NCBI GenBank assembly: GCA_029775915.1
Contig: JARVKA010000002.1
Span: 124,001-188,000 of the forward strand
Length of the DNA stretch: 64,000 nucleotides
Direction of reading: 5' to 3'
Source: Nitrososphaeria archaeon
GTDB taxonomy: Archaea > Thermoproteota > Nitrososphaeria > Nitrososphaerales > JANXEG01
The number at the start of each line of letters is the position of its first letter. Position 1 is the first letter of the stretch. The position numbers and the translations under genes were made by a program. Below the pieces are notes generated by a model. It had not been told where the DNA came from, ran no database searches, and was given only the letters and a program-made list of their open reading frames with translations. Below, one piece after another: positions 26,642 to 36,262 of the stretch.

Positions 26642-27325
26642 TTAGCAAACTTTAATGGATGGGTCTTTAATCTTATTGTATATGGACAAATTGAGTAGGA
26701 AGGGAGTTATTGATTCTAGCAAATTTGATACAGATAAAGGGCCAGCGTAAAGAGGTTTTAAATTGGGGATTTGCCTTATCAAATCTGATACTACTTGTAT
26801 TGCATCTTTATCATCACCAGCCAAAGGTATATCATAATCTAATGTTAACTCCAATTGAGCCAATTTACGGGCTGGGACAGTATGAAAAGCCGATACTACT
26901 CGATTCGTCCTTAGGATCGTTGATACCGCCTCACCAGCTGAAAGGGATCGAGGAGGTTCACCAATTGAATATGGTGTGTATACAAAATGCTTATTCACCT
27001 TTTGCATCGGCACAACTGGTGAAATTAAGATTTTATTTTGATCGATAACTGGTTTTAACGTAGGTAAAAATCCTAATAGGTATTCTTGAGGAATCGTGAG
27101 GACTATAACATCCGAAACTTTTGCCGCTTGAGTATTCTCAGCGCCTTGAATAGAACCCTTTAATTCACTACCAAAATGCTTCTCTGCAATCTGTCTATAT
27201 TCATCAGCCAACGCCTTACCTTTCTCTTCACTTCTTGAACCCACAATTACATCATGAAATTTAGCCCAGCGTGTTACCAAACCTCTACCTAAATCACCAG
27301 TTCCGCCCAAAATTGCTATCTTCAT
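26642..27325 (-). CDS. npdG: F420-dependent NADP reductase
   Basis: Transfers hydride between reduced coenzyme F420 and NADP+. The 227-residue protein begins MKIAILGGTGDLGRGL, a Rossmann GGTGxxG loop, followed by GSRSEEKG, which sets preference for the NADP 2'-phosphate. Later segments SPVVPMQK and GEAVSTILR are typical of the family. The frame is open upstream to 27352, but ATG 27325 starts right at the Rossmann strand as in homologues. It implies the cell makes F420. No F420 biosynthesis gene is in view. Confidence 0.9.
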   Translation of the reverse strand: MKIAILGGTGDLGRGLVTRWAKFHDVIVGSRSEEKGKALADEYRQIAEKHFGSELKGSIQGAENTQAAKVSDVIVLTIPQEYLLGFLPTLKPVIDQNKILISPVVPMQKVNKHFVYTPYSIGEPPRSLSAGEAVSTILRTNRVVSAFHTVPARKLAQLELTLDYDIPLAGDDKDAIQVVSDLIRQIPNLKPLYAGPLSVSNLLESITPFLLNLSIYNKIKDPSIKVC

Positions 27326-27442
27326 AAGCATCAAGATTATTTTTAACCACAACTCAATAAATTTTACTATAAGCTTATTTGAAGTGTTTATAGTTATGGA
27401 AAATAGAAGGCGAGAAGTTTAATTCTATGTAAGGTTTAAGAT

Positions 27443-27883
27443 TTGAAGATGTTAAAGCCTGGCGTATATAATAAAGAAGAGATAAATTTGCTATCAATTA
27501 TAGCAGAGTTAAACTCAAGTAATCTTCCAGAGGATGTAGGTGCGATAATGATATTTATTGGTGTAGTAAAAGCGATTGGTAAAGATGATAAAAGAGTAGT
27601 AAAGTTAGAGATAGAATCTTATAAGGAGCATGCAGATGTAGTTATACAAAAAATTTGTAAGGAAGTTAAAGAAAAATATAATGTAAGCTTTGTGAAGATT
27701 TATCACCTTATGGGGAGCTTCAATATAGGTGAGCCACTCGTTTTTGTTATTGTAGCTTCACGTAGTAGAAAAGAGGCAATATTAGCATTGCAAGAAGCGA
27801 TAGAAAGGTATAAAAAAGAGCCAGCTTTATGGAAAAAAGAAATTTATGTAAATGGTACGTATAGTTGGATATCACATGAGTAA
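27443..27883 (+). CDS. moaE: Molybdopterin synthase catalytic subunit MoaE
   Basis: Large subunit of molybdopterin synthase, which inserts sulfur into precursor Z using MoaD thiocarboxylate. The 146-residue protein has MIFIGVVKAIG, LMGSFNIGEPLVFVIVASRSR and the end motif KKEPALWKKE with the conserved lysines. The start is TTG 27443 or ATG 27449. MoaD is not adjacent. It is diverged compared with bacterial MoaE but all core motifs are in order. Confidence 0.87.
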   Translation: MKMLKPGVYNKEEINLLSIIAELNSSNLPEDVGAIMIFIGVVKAIGKDDKRVVKLEIESYKEHADVVIQKICKEVKEKYNVSFVKIYHLMGSFNIGEPLVFVIVASRSRKEAILALQEAIERYKKEPALWKKEIYVNGTYSWISHE

Positions 27884-27947
27884 TTTTAATTTATTATATT
27901 TGTAAAGCGGAATAAAGATGTAATCGCGCATAGTCCACTCCTTATAG

Positions 27948-29276
27948 CTATTTGAGTAACTCTGCAGCTTTTTGTGATGCTTCTATAAGTTGATTAATAT
28001 CATTCTCACTATGTGCTGAACTGATTAAGCCTATATGCTTTGGTAAAAAGAAGATACCTAAATTTATTAACTCAAAGTGATAATCAAATCGCTTATTAAT
28101 ATCAGTTTTCTCAATCAAATCTTCTATACATTTTAACTCACACTTATCCCAGCTCTTTAAAAAGTGCGTCATAAACATCGAGCCAACACCCGTTGTGCAT
28201 GTTGGTATACCAGCATCATGAAATACTCGATCAACCTCTTTTCTCACTTTATCTCCTAACTTATTTATGTAAGTGTAAATATTCGGATTTTCATTCAAAA
28301 ACTTCAATGTAACATAGCCTGCAACCATTGTCATAGGATTTCCACAAAATGTGCCACCTTGTTGAGCAACTTCAGAAGGCTCTTTACCTTTACTTGGATC
28401 ACAAACACTCATTATCTCTTTCTTACCAGCTATCGCACCAGCTGGGCAACCACCACCAATAATTTTCCCATATGTTAATAAATCTGGTATAATACCATAA
28501 ATTTCAGTAGCTCCTCCTTTCGCTAATCTAAATCCTGTTACAACTTCATCGAAGATTAAAATAACTCCAAATTTATTACACTCTTCTCTAAGAGATTTGA
28601 GAAAATCACGATCAGCTGGTAATGCGCCACTAGTCATAGTTACTGGCTCCACAATTATACAAGCCAAATCATTAGCATTTTTATCAATTGTACGTAAAGT
28701 CCCTTCAATATCATTAAAGCGGCATGTGATAGTATATTCTGTAGTTTCCTTTAAAGAGCCAGCGGTTGATGGTTTATCAATAGGTGGTGTAACAGCCACA
28801 TTTAAAATATCATGACCCCCATGCCAATGACCAATAAATTTTATAATCTTTCGTTTTCTCGTATATGCTCTTGCAAATCTAATAGCATACATCGTTGCTT
28901 CAGTACCAGTATTCGCAAATCTAATCCTTTCAGCCCAAGGTGCCATTTTTTGAACCAATTCACCTAACTCTAATTGAATTTCACTTGGCATTCCATAATG
29001 TGTTGATTTAGCGCATTGCTTTTGAAGTGCTTCAACCACAATGTCGGGCGCATGTCCAAGAATTAATGAACCATGACCCATCCAAAAATCAATATATTCA
29101 TTCCCATCAACATCCCACATTCTACTACCTTTAGCCCTCTCAAAGAATAATGGATAAGGAGGGTAGTATCTAATATTGTGATGCACGCCAGCTGGAGCGA
29201 TTTTAATAGCCCTTTCAAAAAGCATTTTGGAGCGTGGTGTTCGCTTTTGATACTTTTCTACAGATTGGGGTATCAA
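27948..29276 (-). CDS. Class III PLP aminotransferase, glutamate-1-semialdehyde aminomutase-like
   Basis: A 442-residue fold-type I PLP enzyme. Family marks are GNEYIDFWMGHGSLILGH, ANTGTEATMYAIRFARAYT, the PLP-phosphate and ring contacts in LIFDEVVTGFR, and the Schiff-base lysine in LLTYGKIIGGG. The closest well-known relative is HemL, which makes 5-aminolevulinate, but many archaeal homologues act on other semialdehydes, and no tetrapyrrole genes lie nearby. The start is TTG 29276 with GGTGAT upstream. The enzyme class is certain and the substrate is not. Confidence 0.85.
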   Translation of the reverse strand: MIPQSVEKYQKRTPRSKMLFERAIKIAPAGVHHNIRYYPPYPLFFERAKGSRMWDVDGNEYIDFWMGHGSLILGHAPDIVVEALQKQCAKSTHYGMPSEIQLELGELVQKMAPWAERIRFANTGTEATMYAIRFARAYTRKRKIIKFIGHWHGGHDILNVAVTPPIDKPSTAGSLKETTEYTITCRFNDIEGTLRTIDKNANDLACIIVEPVTMTSGALPADRDFLKSLREECNKFGVILIFDEVVTGFRLAKGGATEIYGIIPDLLTYGKIIGGGCPAGAIAGKKEIMSVCDPSKGKEPSEVAQQGGTFCGNPMTMVAGYVTLKFLNENPNIYTYINKLGDKVRKEVDRVFHDAGIPTCTTGVGSMFMTHFLKSWDKCELKCIEDLIEKTDINKRFDYHFELINLGIFFLPKHIGLISSAHSENDINQLIEASQKAAELLK

Positions 29277-29358
29277 AACCTTTTTATCACCTTTGACGCA
29301 TTTTTTAAACTAAGATATAGGATTTAAATGTTAGCCTTATTACACCCAAATATTTTTA

Positions 29359-30864
29359 TTATACTTTACTGTGATTATTCAAGCCTCTCCAATTTAACTT
29401 CATAGTTAATGGATGAGAAGCTTTTACTTCATCAAGTCTTTTGATCGATGTGTTAATAGGTGCATTAAGAATCTTTTGTGGATCTTCCTTTACTTGAAGA
29501 GCGATTTCATTTAAAACTTTTGCATATTCATCCAAATTTTCCATAGGCTCTGTTTCTGTAGGTTCAATCATTAAGGCTTCATCCACTATTAATGGAAAGT
29601 ATATCGTAGGCGCATGGAAGGATGAATCGAGAATAGATTTGGCTATATCTATAGTGCGCACACCAGTCTTCATTTGGATAGGCTTAGCACTAACAACAAA
29701 TTCATGCTTTCTTGGAATATTTTTACTATAAGGTAACTCATATATTGAGTTTAATTTGCTTAAAAGATAATTTGATGCAAGAACTGCTTGATTTGAGATC
29801 TCTCTCAATCCATTAACACCCATCATTAAAATATATACATAAGCTTTTATCAACACACTTATATTACCATAAAAGCTCTTTATTCTTCCAATAGTTTTTG
29901 GAACATTGTAATTTAAAAAATACTTTTTACCATCGTAATCAACCAATGGTATTGGGAGAAATTCTATTAGCTCTTTACTAACACCAACCGGACCTGAACC
30001 TGGCCCGCCACCACCATGTGGTGTTGCAAAGGTTTTATGCAAATTTATATGCACAATATCAAAGCCCATATCTCCAGGTCGAACCCTACCAAGCAAAGCA
30101 TTCATATTCGCACCATCGTAATACATTAATCCTCCAGCTTCATGTACAATCTTTGAAATCTCCTCAATATTACGCTCGAATAAGCCTAGTGTATTTGGAA
30201 CTGTTAACATCATACCTGCAGTACGATTCGAAACTACAGCTTTTACAGCATTCACATCAACTAAACCTTCTTTATCAGTAGGAATCTTTACTACTTTGAA
30301 TCCAGCCATCACAGCACTAGCGGGATTCGTCCCATGTGCAGATTCTGGAATTAATACTTCATTCCTAATTTTTAACTCTCCTTTATCTTTAATATAAGCC
30401 CTCATAATTAAGCAACCCACAAACTCACCATGAGCACCAGCAGCTGGGATTAAGGTTACTTTAGCTGTACCAGTAATTTCTGCTAACATTTTTGAAAGAT
30501 TATACAAAATCTCTAAAATACCTTGCACAGTCTCTATAGGTTGGTATGGATGAAGTCGAGTTAAGTTTGGATTTGAAGCTATACGCTCTGAGATTTTTGG
30601 ATTATACTTCATAGTGCAACTGCCTAAAGGATACATTCCTAAATCTACGCCATAATTCATTTGTGATAAGCGTGTAAAGTGCCTTATCACTTGAGGTTCT
30701 GATAATGATGGTAAAGGAATATTTGATCTGCGTAACTTTTCAGGTATAAGTTCTACCACACTTTCCACATCATCATGAATCTTTGGTAAAGAGTAGCCAC
30801 ATCTACCTTCCTTTCCTAACTCTATAAGTAATGGTTCATTCCATATAGCTTGTTTAAATTCCAT
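29359..30864 (-). CDS. gcvPB: Glycine dehydrogenase (decarboxylating) subunit 2
   Basis: The PLP-bearing half of the split P-protein of the glycine cleavage system. It decarboxylates glycine and passes the aminomethyl group to lipoylated H-protein. The 501-residue protein shows INLHKTFATPHGGGGPGSGP with the PLP lysine (HKT), preceded by MYYDGANMNALLG. ATG 30864 directly follows the gcvPA stop, with GGTGAG as ribosome-binding site inside the end of gcvPA. GcvT, GcvH and lipoamide dehydrogenase are not in the window. Confidence 0.95.
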   Translation of the reverse strand: MEFKQAIWNEPLLIELGKEGRCGYSLPKIHDDVESVVELIPEKLRRSNIPLPSLSEPQVIRHFTRLSQMNYGVDLGMYPLGSCTMKYNPKISERIASNPNLTRLHPYQPIETVQGILEILYNLSKMLAEITGTAKVTLIPAAGAHGEFVGCLIMRAYIKDKGELKIRNEVLIPESAHGTNPASAVMAGFKVVKIPTDKEGLVDVNAVKAVVSNRTAGMMLTVPNTLGLFERNIEEISKIVHEAGGLMYYDGANMNALLGRVRPGDMGFDIVHINLHKTFATPHGGGGPGSGPVGVSKELIEFLPIPLVDYDGKKYFLNYNVPKTIGRIKSFYGNISVLIKAYVYILMMGVNGLREISNQAVLASNYLLSKLNSIYELPYSKNIPRKHEFVVSAKPIQMKTGVRTIDIAKSILDSSFHAPTIYFPLIVDEALMIEPTETEPMENLDEYAKVLNEIALQVKEDPQKILNAPINTSIKRLDEVKASHPLTMKLNWRGLNNHSKV

Positions 30865-32250
30865 TTAACTCACCACTTTGCTCACAGCATCGGCAAGATG
30901 CTCAATATCCTCTTTAGTATGGATTTCCGTTACTGAAAATAGTGCAACATTCGGAAGCTCCTTATAATAAAGATTCAATGGAAATCCTCCAAGAATTCCA
31001 TATTCAATTAATCCTTTATACAAACTCTCCACACTCACTTTCTCATTTGTAATTCCTATTGTGAAGTCTTTAAAGAATGTGGATGTGAAATATGGACTTT
31101 TAACCCCATGAATTTGTGAGAGAAGTTTTGAAGCGTAGTGAGAATTATACATAATGATTTTTGAAAGTTCTCTCAAACCTTCCGATCCTAAGAGTGATAA
31201 ATATACCGCTGATGCAAGAGCACAAAGAGCTTCATTGGTACAAATGTTAGATGTAGCACGCTCCCTTCTAATATGTTGCTCTCTAGTTTGAAGAACCATA
31301 CAAAAGCCTCTCTTACCATCTTTTGATGTAGTCATACCGATGATTCTCCCAGGCATTTGTCTAATCAATTCTTGATTTCCTTTACAAGCAAATATACCAA
31401 GTAAAGGCCCACCAAAATTCATATGTAAACCAAGAGGCTGCCCTTCTCCAACAACGATATCAGCCCCATACTCACCAGGTGGTTTTAATAAACCTAAAGA
31501 TAGTGGATCAACACCTACAATGAATAAACCCCCTTTTGAGTGGATAGCGTCTGCAATCTCAACCACTTTACTCTCTATAACACCAAAGAAATTTGGATTC
31601 TCTAAATAAACTGCTGCTACACTATCATTTATAGCTGATAACAATTGGGAAAAATCAGTTTCACCACTCTTTAAATCAAAATTCACAACAACCAAATCTA
31701 TTCCCGCAGGTTCGCAAAAAGTTTTCATCACCTCAAGCCTATCAGGACCTATACTTCTTGATGTGACAATTTTATTTCTCTTTTTAAATCTGACAGCCAT
31801 CCTACATGCCTCTCCTACAGCGGTAGACCAATCATACATAGAGCTATTTGCCACATCCATAGATGTGAGATCACAAATGAGGCTTTGATATTCAAATAAA
31901 GCTTGTAATATACCTTGACTAATCTCTGGTTGATAAGGTGTATAAGAGGTATAAAACTCCGATCGCGAAATAATCTCATCAACTACTGCTGGTACATAAT
32001 GTGGCCATACCCCACCACCTAAAAAGCATAAGTATTGTGGATAAGTTTTATTTTTTGCTAAAGTTTCTTCAATATGTCTCTCAACCTCAAATTCACTCTT
32101 ACCTTCAGGTAGATTTAAGCGCCTCTTTAAAATTAAGGATTCAGGAATATCTTTAAACAAATCCTCAATTGAATCGATACCGAGTTGCTCAAGCATTTTT
32201 CGAGTGATTCTTTCATCAAGATTGGGAAGATATGGATGGCTTTTGCTCAA
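30865..32250 (-). CDS. gcvPA: Glycine dehydrogenase (decarboxylating) subunit 1
   Basis: The first half of the split glycine decarboxylase, forming a tetramer with GcvPB. The 461-residue protein has FLGGGVWPHYVPAVVDEI and SYTPYQPEISQGILQALFEYQ, diagnostic of GcvPA, plus the degenerate PLP fold region with FGGPLLGIFACKGN, which lacks the lysine as expected. It starts with TTG 32250 behind GGTGTGAG. The two genes abut without a gap and are cotranscribed. Confidence 0.95.
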   Translation of the reverse strand: MSKSHPYLPNLDERITRKMLEQLGIDSIEDLFKDIPESLILKRRLNLPEGKSEFEVERHIEETLAKNKTYPQYLCFLGGGVWPHYVPAVVDEIISRSEFYTSYTPYQPEISQGILQALFEYQSLICDLTSMDVANSSMYDWSTAVGEACRMAVRFKKRNKIVTSRSIGPDRLEVMKTFCEPAGIDLVVVNFDLKSGETDFSQLLSAINDSVAAVYLENPNFFGVIESKVVEIADAIHSKGGLFIVGVDPLSLGLLKPPGEYGADIVVGEGQPLGLHMNFGGPLLGIFACKGNQELIRQMPGRIIGMTTSKDGKRGFCMVLQTREQHIRRERATSNICTNEALCALASAVYLSLLGSEGLRELSKIIMYNSHYASKLLSQIHGVKSPYFTSTFFKDFTIGITNEKVSVESLYKGLIEYGILGGFPLNLYYKELPNVALFSVTEIHTKEDIEHLADAVSKVVS

Positions 32251-32558
32251 TATCTCACACCAAATCTGGTAAAGAATGTTAAATAAAACTTTTATTGATT
32301 TAATTTGTAATCTTTATTAAAATTAAAAAAATCGAATTATAAGTGCATCAATCATAATCAAACGATTATTTAAATTTCATTAACATTTAGATACTTTCGA
32401 TTAAATTGCTAATCAAGAAATTATCCAAATTTTTAAGCGGTATATTTAAAGATTAAATGAAACCTTTCATACTGTAAAAATTTACAGCTTTTAGAGTCAC
32501 ATCAAACCCGAATTAAAGTATAAATATTTTAGAATGATACGTGGCTTTTCAAATTTAA
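32251..32558. other. AT-rich intergenic stretch, nothing recognised
   Basis: About 300 nt between the gcvPA start and the DUF72 gene end. No open frame of interest, RNA fold or repeat stood out. It should contain the gcvPA promoter. Confidence 0.4.
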
Positions 32559-33305
32559 TTAACTAATCTTTGATTTGAATAGTTTTTTGAAACGAATAGC
32601 ATCATCTTTTGCATATAAATTATTAAACATTACATAACACTCTGAACAACTCATATTTTGAATTATTTCTATCAAGCGTTTAAAATCATCATCTGTATAT
32701 TTGTAATTGTAAAGTTTTTTGCCCAAACCATGTAAGCGAAAATAAGCCACTTTACTCTCTAAAACCGATCTTCTTACCAATGGATCAACGATATGAATAC
32801 CATTAATCTCTTCCAATGCACTTCTCAAAATTGATGGTTTCTCAAACCAAGACTCATCCCTCACCTCAATAGCCAGTATTTCAGGCCTTTCAACCGATTT
32901 AAAGAATTGAGTTATACGCTTTGCATTCTCTTCATTACATTTAAATGAAGAAGGTAATTGAATTACACATACTCTTGACTTTAATACTTTATAAATTGCC
33001 ATAATCTCTTCCCAACAATGAAAATTTTGTGGTGTAGGATTTAAATGGCCATATTTATCAATATCTTTAATTGGCTTTTGATTACCAGCTCTTTTCCACG
33101 TAGGGCTGGTTATTGGGTGTGTTATACCTTGAAAAGCTTTAATGGAGAATTCAAATTCATCATTAACCTCCATTCTCCACTTTTGAGCAGTTTTTAATTG
33201 AGGGAGTCGATAAAAAGTGGTTTGAAGTTCAATTACTTTAAAATTTTGGGCATACTTCTTTAAAGTTAAACCAGCTAAACCACAACACCCTATATAAATC
33301 TTCAC
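32559..33305 (-). CDS. DUF72 family TIM-barrel protein
   Basis: A protein of about 248 residues in the DUF72 (YecE-like) family, with a TIM-barrel fold related to endonuclease IV and xylose isomerase. Marks are IYIGCCG at the start, VIELQTTFYRLP, FEFSIKAFQGITHP, LAIEVRDESWF and AYFRLHGLG. The biochemical role is unknown; nuclease or isomerase activity has been suggested for the fold only. GTG 33305 has GGTGA 5 nt upstream and is a better start than GTG 33317. Confidence 0.88.
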   Translation of the reverse strand: MKIYIGCCGLAGLTLKKYAQNFKVIELQTTFYRLPQLKTAQKWRMEVNDEFEFSIKAFQGITHPITSPTWKRAGNQKPIKDIDKYGHLNPTPQNFHCWEEIMAIYKVLKSRVCVIQLPSSFKCNEENAKRITQFFKSVERPEILAIEVRDESWFEKPSILRSALEEINGIHIVDPLVRRSVLESKVAYFRLHGLGKKLYNYKYTDDDFKRLIEIIQNMSCSECYVMFNNLYAKDDAIRFKKLFKSKIS

Positions 33306-33362
33306 ATCACTCACCACTATACCATAGGGTTTATTTCCTATTTTAATTCTATAATAATAGAT

Positions 33363-34070
33363 ATGGCAAGATATGGAAAGAGGTTAAGAATGGTGCCACC
33401 ATACTTTATTGAATTAGCAAGTTTAAATGATTTAGGAAGGTTAGCATGTGCTTTCGAGAAAATTCCTTTACCAATTTTCGTTATGAATTTAGAAGGTAAG
33501 CAAATCTTAGCCACACAAATGGATGTATTTATGGGAGCTCCAATATTTTACTACAAGCAAACAAATACTTTTAACCATTTTCTCGGATACAAAAACTCAA
33601 ATGGATTGGAAGAGGTTATTTTAACAAACTCTACCATTAATCCTACTTACATTTATGCACCTATTATAGTAGTAAAAGAAATACCTTCAATTTTTAAGCA
33701 AGGTTGGCGAAGAAGGAGAGGGAGATTGGGAAAATTTATTCCTATGCAAGTTTCAGACTTAATTAACTTGGCAAAGGTTTGTTCATATAAAATGTTATAT
33801 GATGAGCCACCCATACCTCTATTTCTCTTTCAAAATGATAAATATTGGAATCTTGGCGCACTCACACGAATGGATGAGTATGATGAATGTTCATTTTATT
33901 TTTATATTAAACAAGAGAGTCAACCAATTGGTAACTTTCTTAAATATTCACCATCAAAAGTTTCAGATACTCAATTTACCAATCATGTAGATGAGCATGG
34001 ATATATATACATTAAAATTATTCAACTTGCAAAATCACACCCATTGGTGAAATTGAAAAATGAGATATGA
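33363..34070 (+). CDS. Hypothetical protein, possibly lineage-specific, coupled to pyrF
   Basis: A 235-residue protein that I do not recognise. It has no signal peptide and no membrane helix. It begins MARYGKRLRMVPPYF, contains a strongly basic stretch FKQGWRRRRGRLGKF near residue 118, and looks like a mixed alpha/beta cytosolic protein. The basic patch could bind nucleic acid or a phosphorylated ligand. Codon use is like that of its neighbours. The last 11 nt overlap the start of pyrF, so the two are translated from one message, which hints at a link with nucleotide metabolism. No function is claimed. Confidence 0.75.
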   Translation: MARYGKRLRMVPPYFIELASLNDLGRLACAFEKIPLPIFVMNLEGKQILATQMDVFMGAPIFYYKQTNTFNHFLGYKNSNGLEEVILTNSTINPTYIYAPIIVVKEIPSIFKQGWRRRRGRLGKFIPMQVSDLINLAKVCSYKMLYDEPPIPLFLFQNDKYWNLGALTRMDEYDECSFYFYIKQESQPIGNFLKYSPSKVSDTQFTNHVDEHGYIYIKIIQLAKSHPLVKLKNEI

Positions 34071-34836
34071 TGAGTTTAAAAAAAGGATTATCGAATCATC
34101 AAAAAAGCACTCAAGTAGATTGGTAATCGCTTTAGATATCGTATCTAATGATCGTGCAACACTACTTAAAAGAGCGTTAAATATACTTAATGAGGTTTCA
34201 CCATATATAGCTGCTGTAAAATTGAATTATCATATTCTATTGCCATTAAGCCTCTTTGAAGATGTGAAGATAATTGTTGATAAAGCTCACAATGAGAACC
34301 TTCAAGTGATTGCCGATCTTAAATTAAATGATATTGAATCTACGAATCTTGTTGCAACAAATTATTTATGGGATGTTGGTTTCGATGCGGTTATTGCAAA
34401 TCCATTTGTAGGTTATGAAGGTGGTTTACAACAAGTTATTAATGAGGCCCATAAAAATGGGCGCGGTATTCTTCTTCTCACATATATGAGCCATCTAGGT
34501 GCTCGAGAAGGTTATGGGTTAAATGTAATCGACCCAGTCAAATCTAAAAAAGTATTCATTTATGAGTTATTCCTTGATCGGGCTTTAAATTGGGGGGTTG
34601 ATGGTATTATAGTTGGTGCAACATTACCTAAATTAATATCTGAGATATCGATAAAGGTTCAAAAGAGGCTTTTAATCTTTTGTCCGGGAGTGGGTGTGCA
34701 AGGTGGCGATGCTTATGAGGCAATAAAAGCTGGCGCAGATTTTATTATTGTAGGTAGATCGATTGTAAATTCCTCTAATCCTCAAAAGATTGCTGAAGAA
34801 ATTTGTCGAGCGACTTTTCCCCCTTGGAGCGTTTAA
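34060..34836 (+). CDS. pyrF: Orotidine 5'-phosphate decarboxylase
   Basis: Decarboxylates OMP to UMP in the last step of de novo UMP synthesis. The 258-residue TIM barrel has the catalytic array IADLKLNDIEST (about residues 85-96; the K and two D residues of DxKxxD are intact), LVIALDI at strand 1 and the phosphate-binding end FCPGVGVQGGDA with IVGRSIV. It overlaps the upstream hypothetical gene by 11 nt, with GGTGA 9 nt before its ATG. Its 3' end overlaps the converging Nudix gene by 62 nt. Confidence 0.93.
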   Translation: MRYDEFKKRIIESSKKHSSRLVIALDIVSNDRATLLKRALNILNEVSPYIAAVKLNYHILLPLSLFEDVKIIVDKAHNENLQVIADLKLNDIESTNLVATNYLWDVGFDAVIANPFVGYEGGLQQVINEAHKNGRGILLLTYMSHLGAREGYGLNVIDPVKSKKVFIYELFLDRALNWGVDGIIVGATLPKLISEISIKVQKRLLIFCPGVGVQGGDAYEAIKAGADFIIVGRSIVNSSNPQKIAEEICRATFPPWSV

Positions 34837-35239
34837 GAAATTCATGTGCTTCTCTCAATATTCTTTTTGTATTCTCAAATGTTGCTCTTTTTAATGCATC
34901 ATCATAATTGAGCCAAGAATAATTTAAATGCTCATATGAGAGTTTTACATTTTTACAATAGGCTTGAACAAGATAAAATATAACCACTTTATGAACAAGT
35001 TCACCATCCTTTTTATAATAATACTCAATCTTCTTTTTAAAGCCTGGTATAAATGTGATATCCTCTATACCAGTCTCTTCTCTAATCTCCCTTCTTGCAG
35101 TCATAATATCCTTTTCATTCTTCTCAATATTTCCTTTGGGAAAGTCCCAATGGCCAGCTGTATAATTCAATAGTAAATATTCAAAACCATTTTTACCATC
35201 GTAAAAAACTACAGCACCTGCAGACCTTTCTTCAATCAC
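34775..35239 (-). CDS. Nudix hydrolase, diadenosine tetraphosphatase-like
   Basis: A 154-residue Nudix protein. The Nudix box is complete: GNIEKNEKD then ARREIREETGI (Gx5Ex7REUxEExGU), preceded by HWDFPKG as in asymmetric Ap4A hydrolases. The N-terminus RSAGAVVFYDG is typical. It probably removes nucleotide alarmones or capped nucleotides. The last 62 nt overlap pyrF on the other strand, so the C-terminus (LDKFLQQSFED) lies entirely over pyrF coding sequence. The start is GTG 35239. Confidence 0.88.
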   Translation of the reverse strand: MIEERSAGAVVFYDGKNGFEYLLLNYTAGHWDFPKGNIEKNEKDIMTARREIREETGIEDITFIPGFKKKIEYYYKKDGELVHKVVIFYLVQAYCKNVKLSYEHLNYSWLNYDDALKRATFENTKRILREAHEFLKRSKGEKSLDKFLQQSFED

Positions 35240-35280
35240 GATACCACCCTTTTAAAATTGAAGGTCAACCCTCAATAAAA

Positions 35281-36114
35281 CTATTTCCTAAGCTTTTTAT
35301 TAATTGCTCTCCATAAAGTTTTAAGAATAGCAAAGCCCAAAGTCTCATTACAAGCAGCAACGTAAGAAAATCTATCATTATTTAATAAATCGATAAATTC
35401 TAAATCCTTAAATAAAAATTTAACAAAACCTCCAGCTTTTTTTACTAAAAAGAGTGATGGAAGACAATCGAATGGTCTTAAAATGGGTTGAGGTTCAATA
35501 AATGCATCAATTCTACCAGTTGCTACATGAGCAGTTTCCAATGCAGCAGTTCCAAAGGCTCTAATATGTTTAACTTTATAAAAGAGACTCTCATAGTTGC
35601 ATTTATACTTTTTCAATCTTTTTCTAATCTTCACATCGATAGAGATGTATGCTTGTGTTAAATCGGTTAAGTTTGATGGTTTAACGACTTTTCCATCCAT
35701 CGTAATCGATCCATCTTTTGACCCAATAATCATAGACCCATGGTATAAATCAATAACTCCTGCGGCGATTATATCATCAAATCTTCTACCCCTAGCGATT
35801 GCTATAGCCATACTTGAGAATGGCATGCTATGTATGGCATTTGTACTACCATCTACGGGGTCTAGTAATATTAAAGGTTGACCATTCTTTTTACCAATAA
35901 TACCCGACTCTTCACTAATAATTAATGCATTTGGATACCTATTTTTTAAAATCTTTAAGATAGCTTCTTCTGTAAGAGAGTCTATTTTATAAGTTACATC
36001 ACCATAAGCACCTATTCCTTGCTTTAAACTTCTCTCTTCATTATCCTTTATCTTTTGAAAGGTTCTTTTTGCTACTTCTAAAGCCTCTATTACCGTATCA
36101 AGATAATCATCCAT
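35281..36114 (-). CDS. Inositol monophosphatase / fructose-1,6-bisphosphatase family
   Basis: A 277-residue Mg2+-dependent lithium-sensitive-type phosphatase. Metal ligands are visible in ISEESG, LLDPVDGSTNAI (DPxDGTxN motif) and FGTAALETAHVATG with FDCLPS near the end. Archaeal members hydrolyse both inositol phosphate and fructose bisphosphate. It is divergent from the inositol-phosphate synthase gene, which makes an inositol role attractive. The usual Asp in the GxAxxD motif is Glu here (ALET), a conservative change. Confidence 0.9.
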   Translation of the reverse strand: MDDYLDTVIEALEVAKRTFQKIKDNEERSLKQGIGAYGDVTYKIDSLTEEAILKILKNRYPNALIISEESGIIGKKNGQPLILLDPVDGSTNAIHSMPFSSMAIAIARGRRFDDIIAAGVIDLYHGSMIIGSKDGSITMDGKVVKPSNLTDLTQAYISIDVKIRKRLKKYKCNYESLFYKVKHIRAFGTAALETAHVATGRIDAFIEPQPILRPFDCLPSLFLVKKAGGFVKFLFKDLEFIDLLNNDRFSYVAACNETLGFAILKTLWRAINKKLRK

Positions 36115-36226
36115 TTTGCTCCTATAATTGAAGATTCATGGTTTTAAATAAACCATTATGTAAAATATTACTAATTATTCTAAGTTTGGTGAAAAAGAAT
36201 TGAAACGCTCATATTAAGAGTATTTA

Positions 36227-36236
36227 GGTATAAAAA
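36227..36236 (+). promoter_or_regulatory. TATA box for inositol-phosphate synthase
   Basis: GGTATAAAAA lies about 27-36 nt before the GTG start at 36263, the right distance for a leaderless or very short-leader transcript. Confidence 0.45.
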
Positions 36237-36262
36237 TAAATAAATGTGAAAACTTTCGTTAA

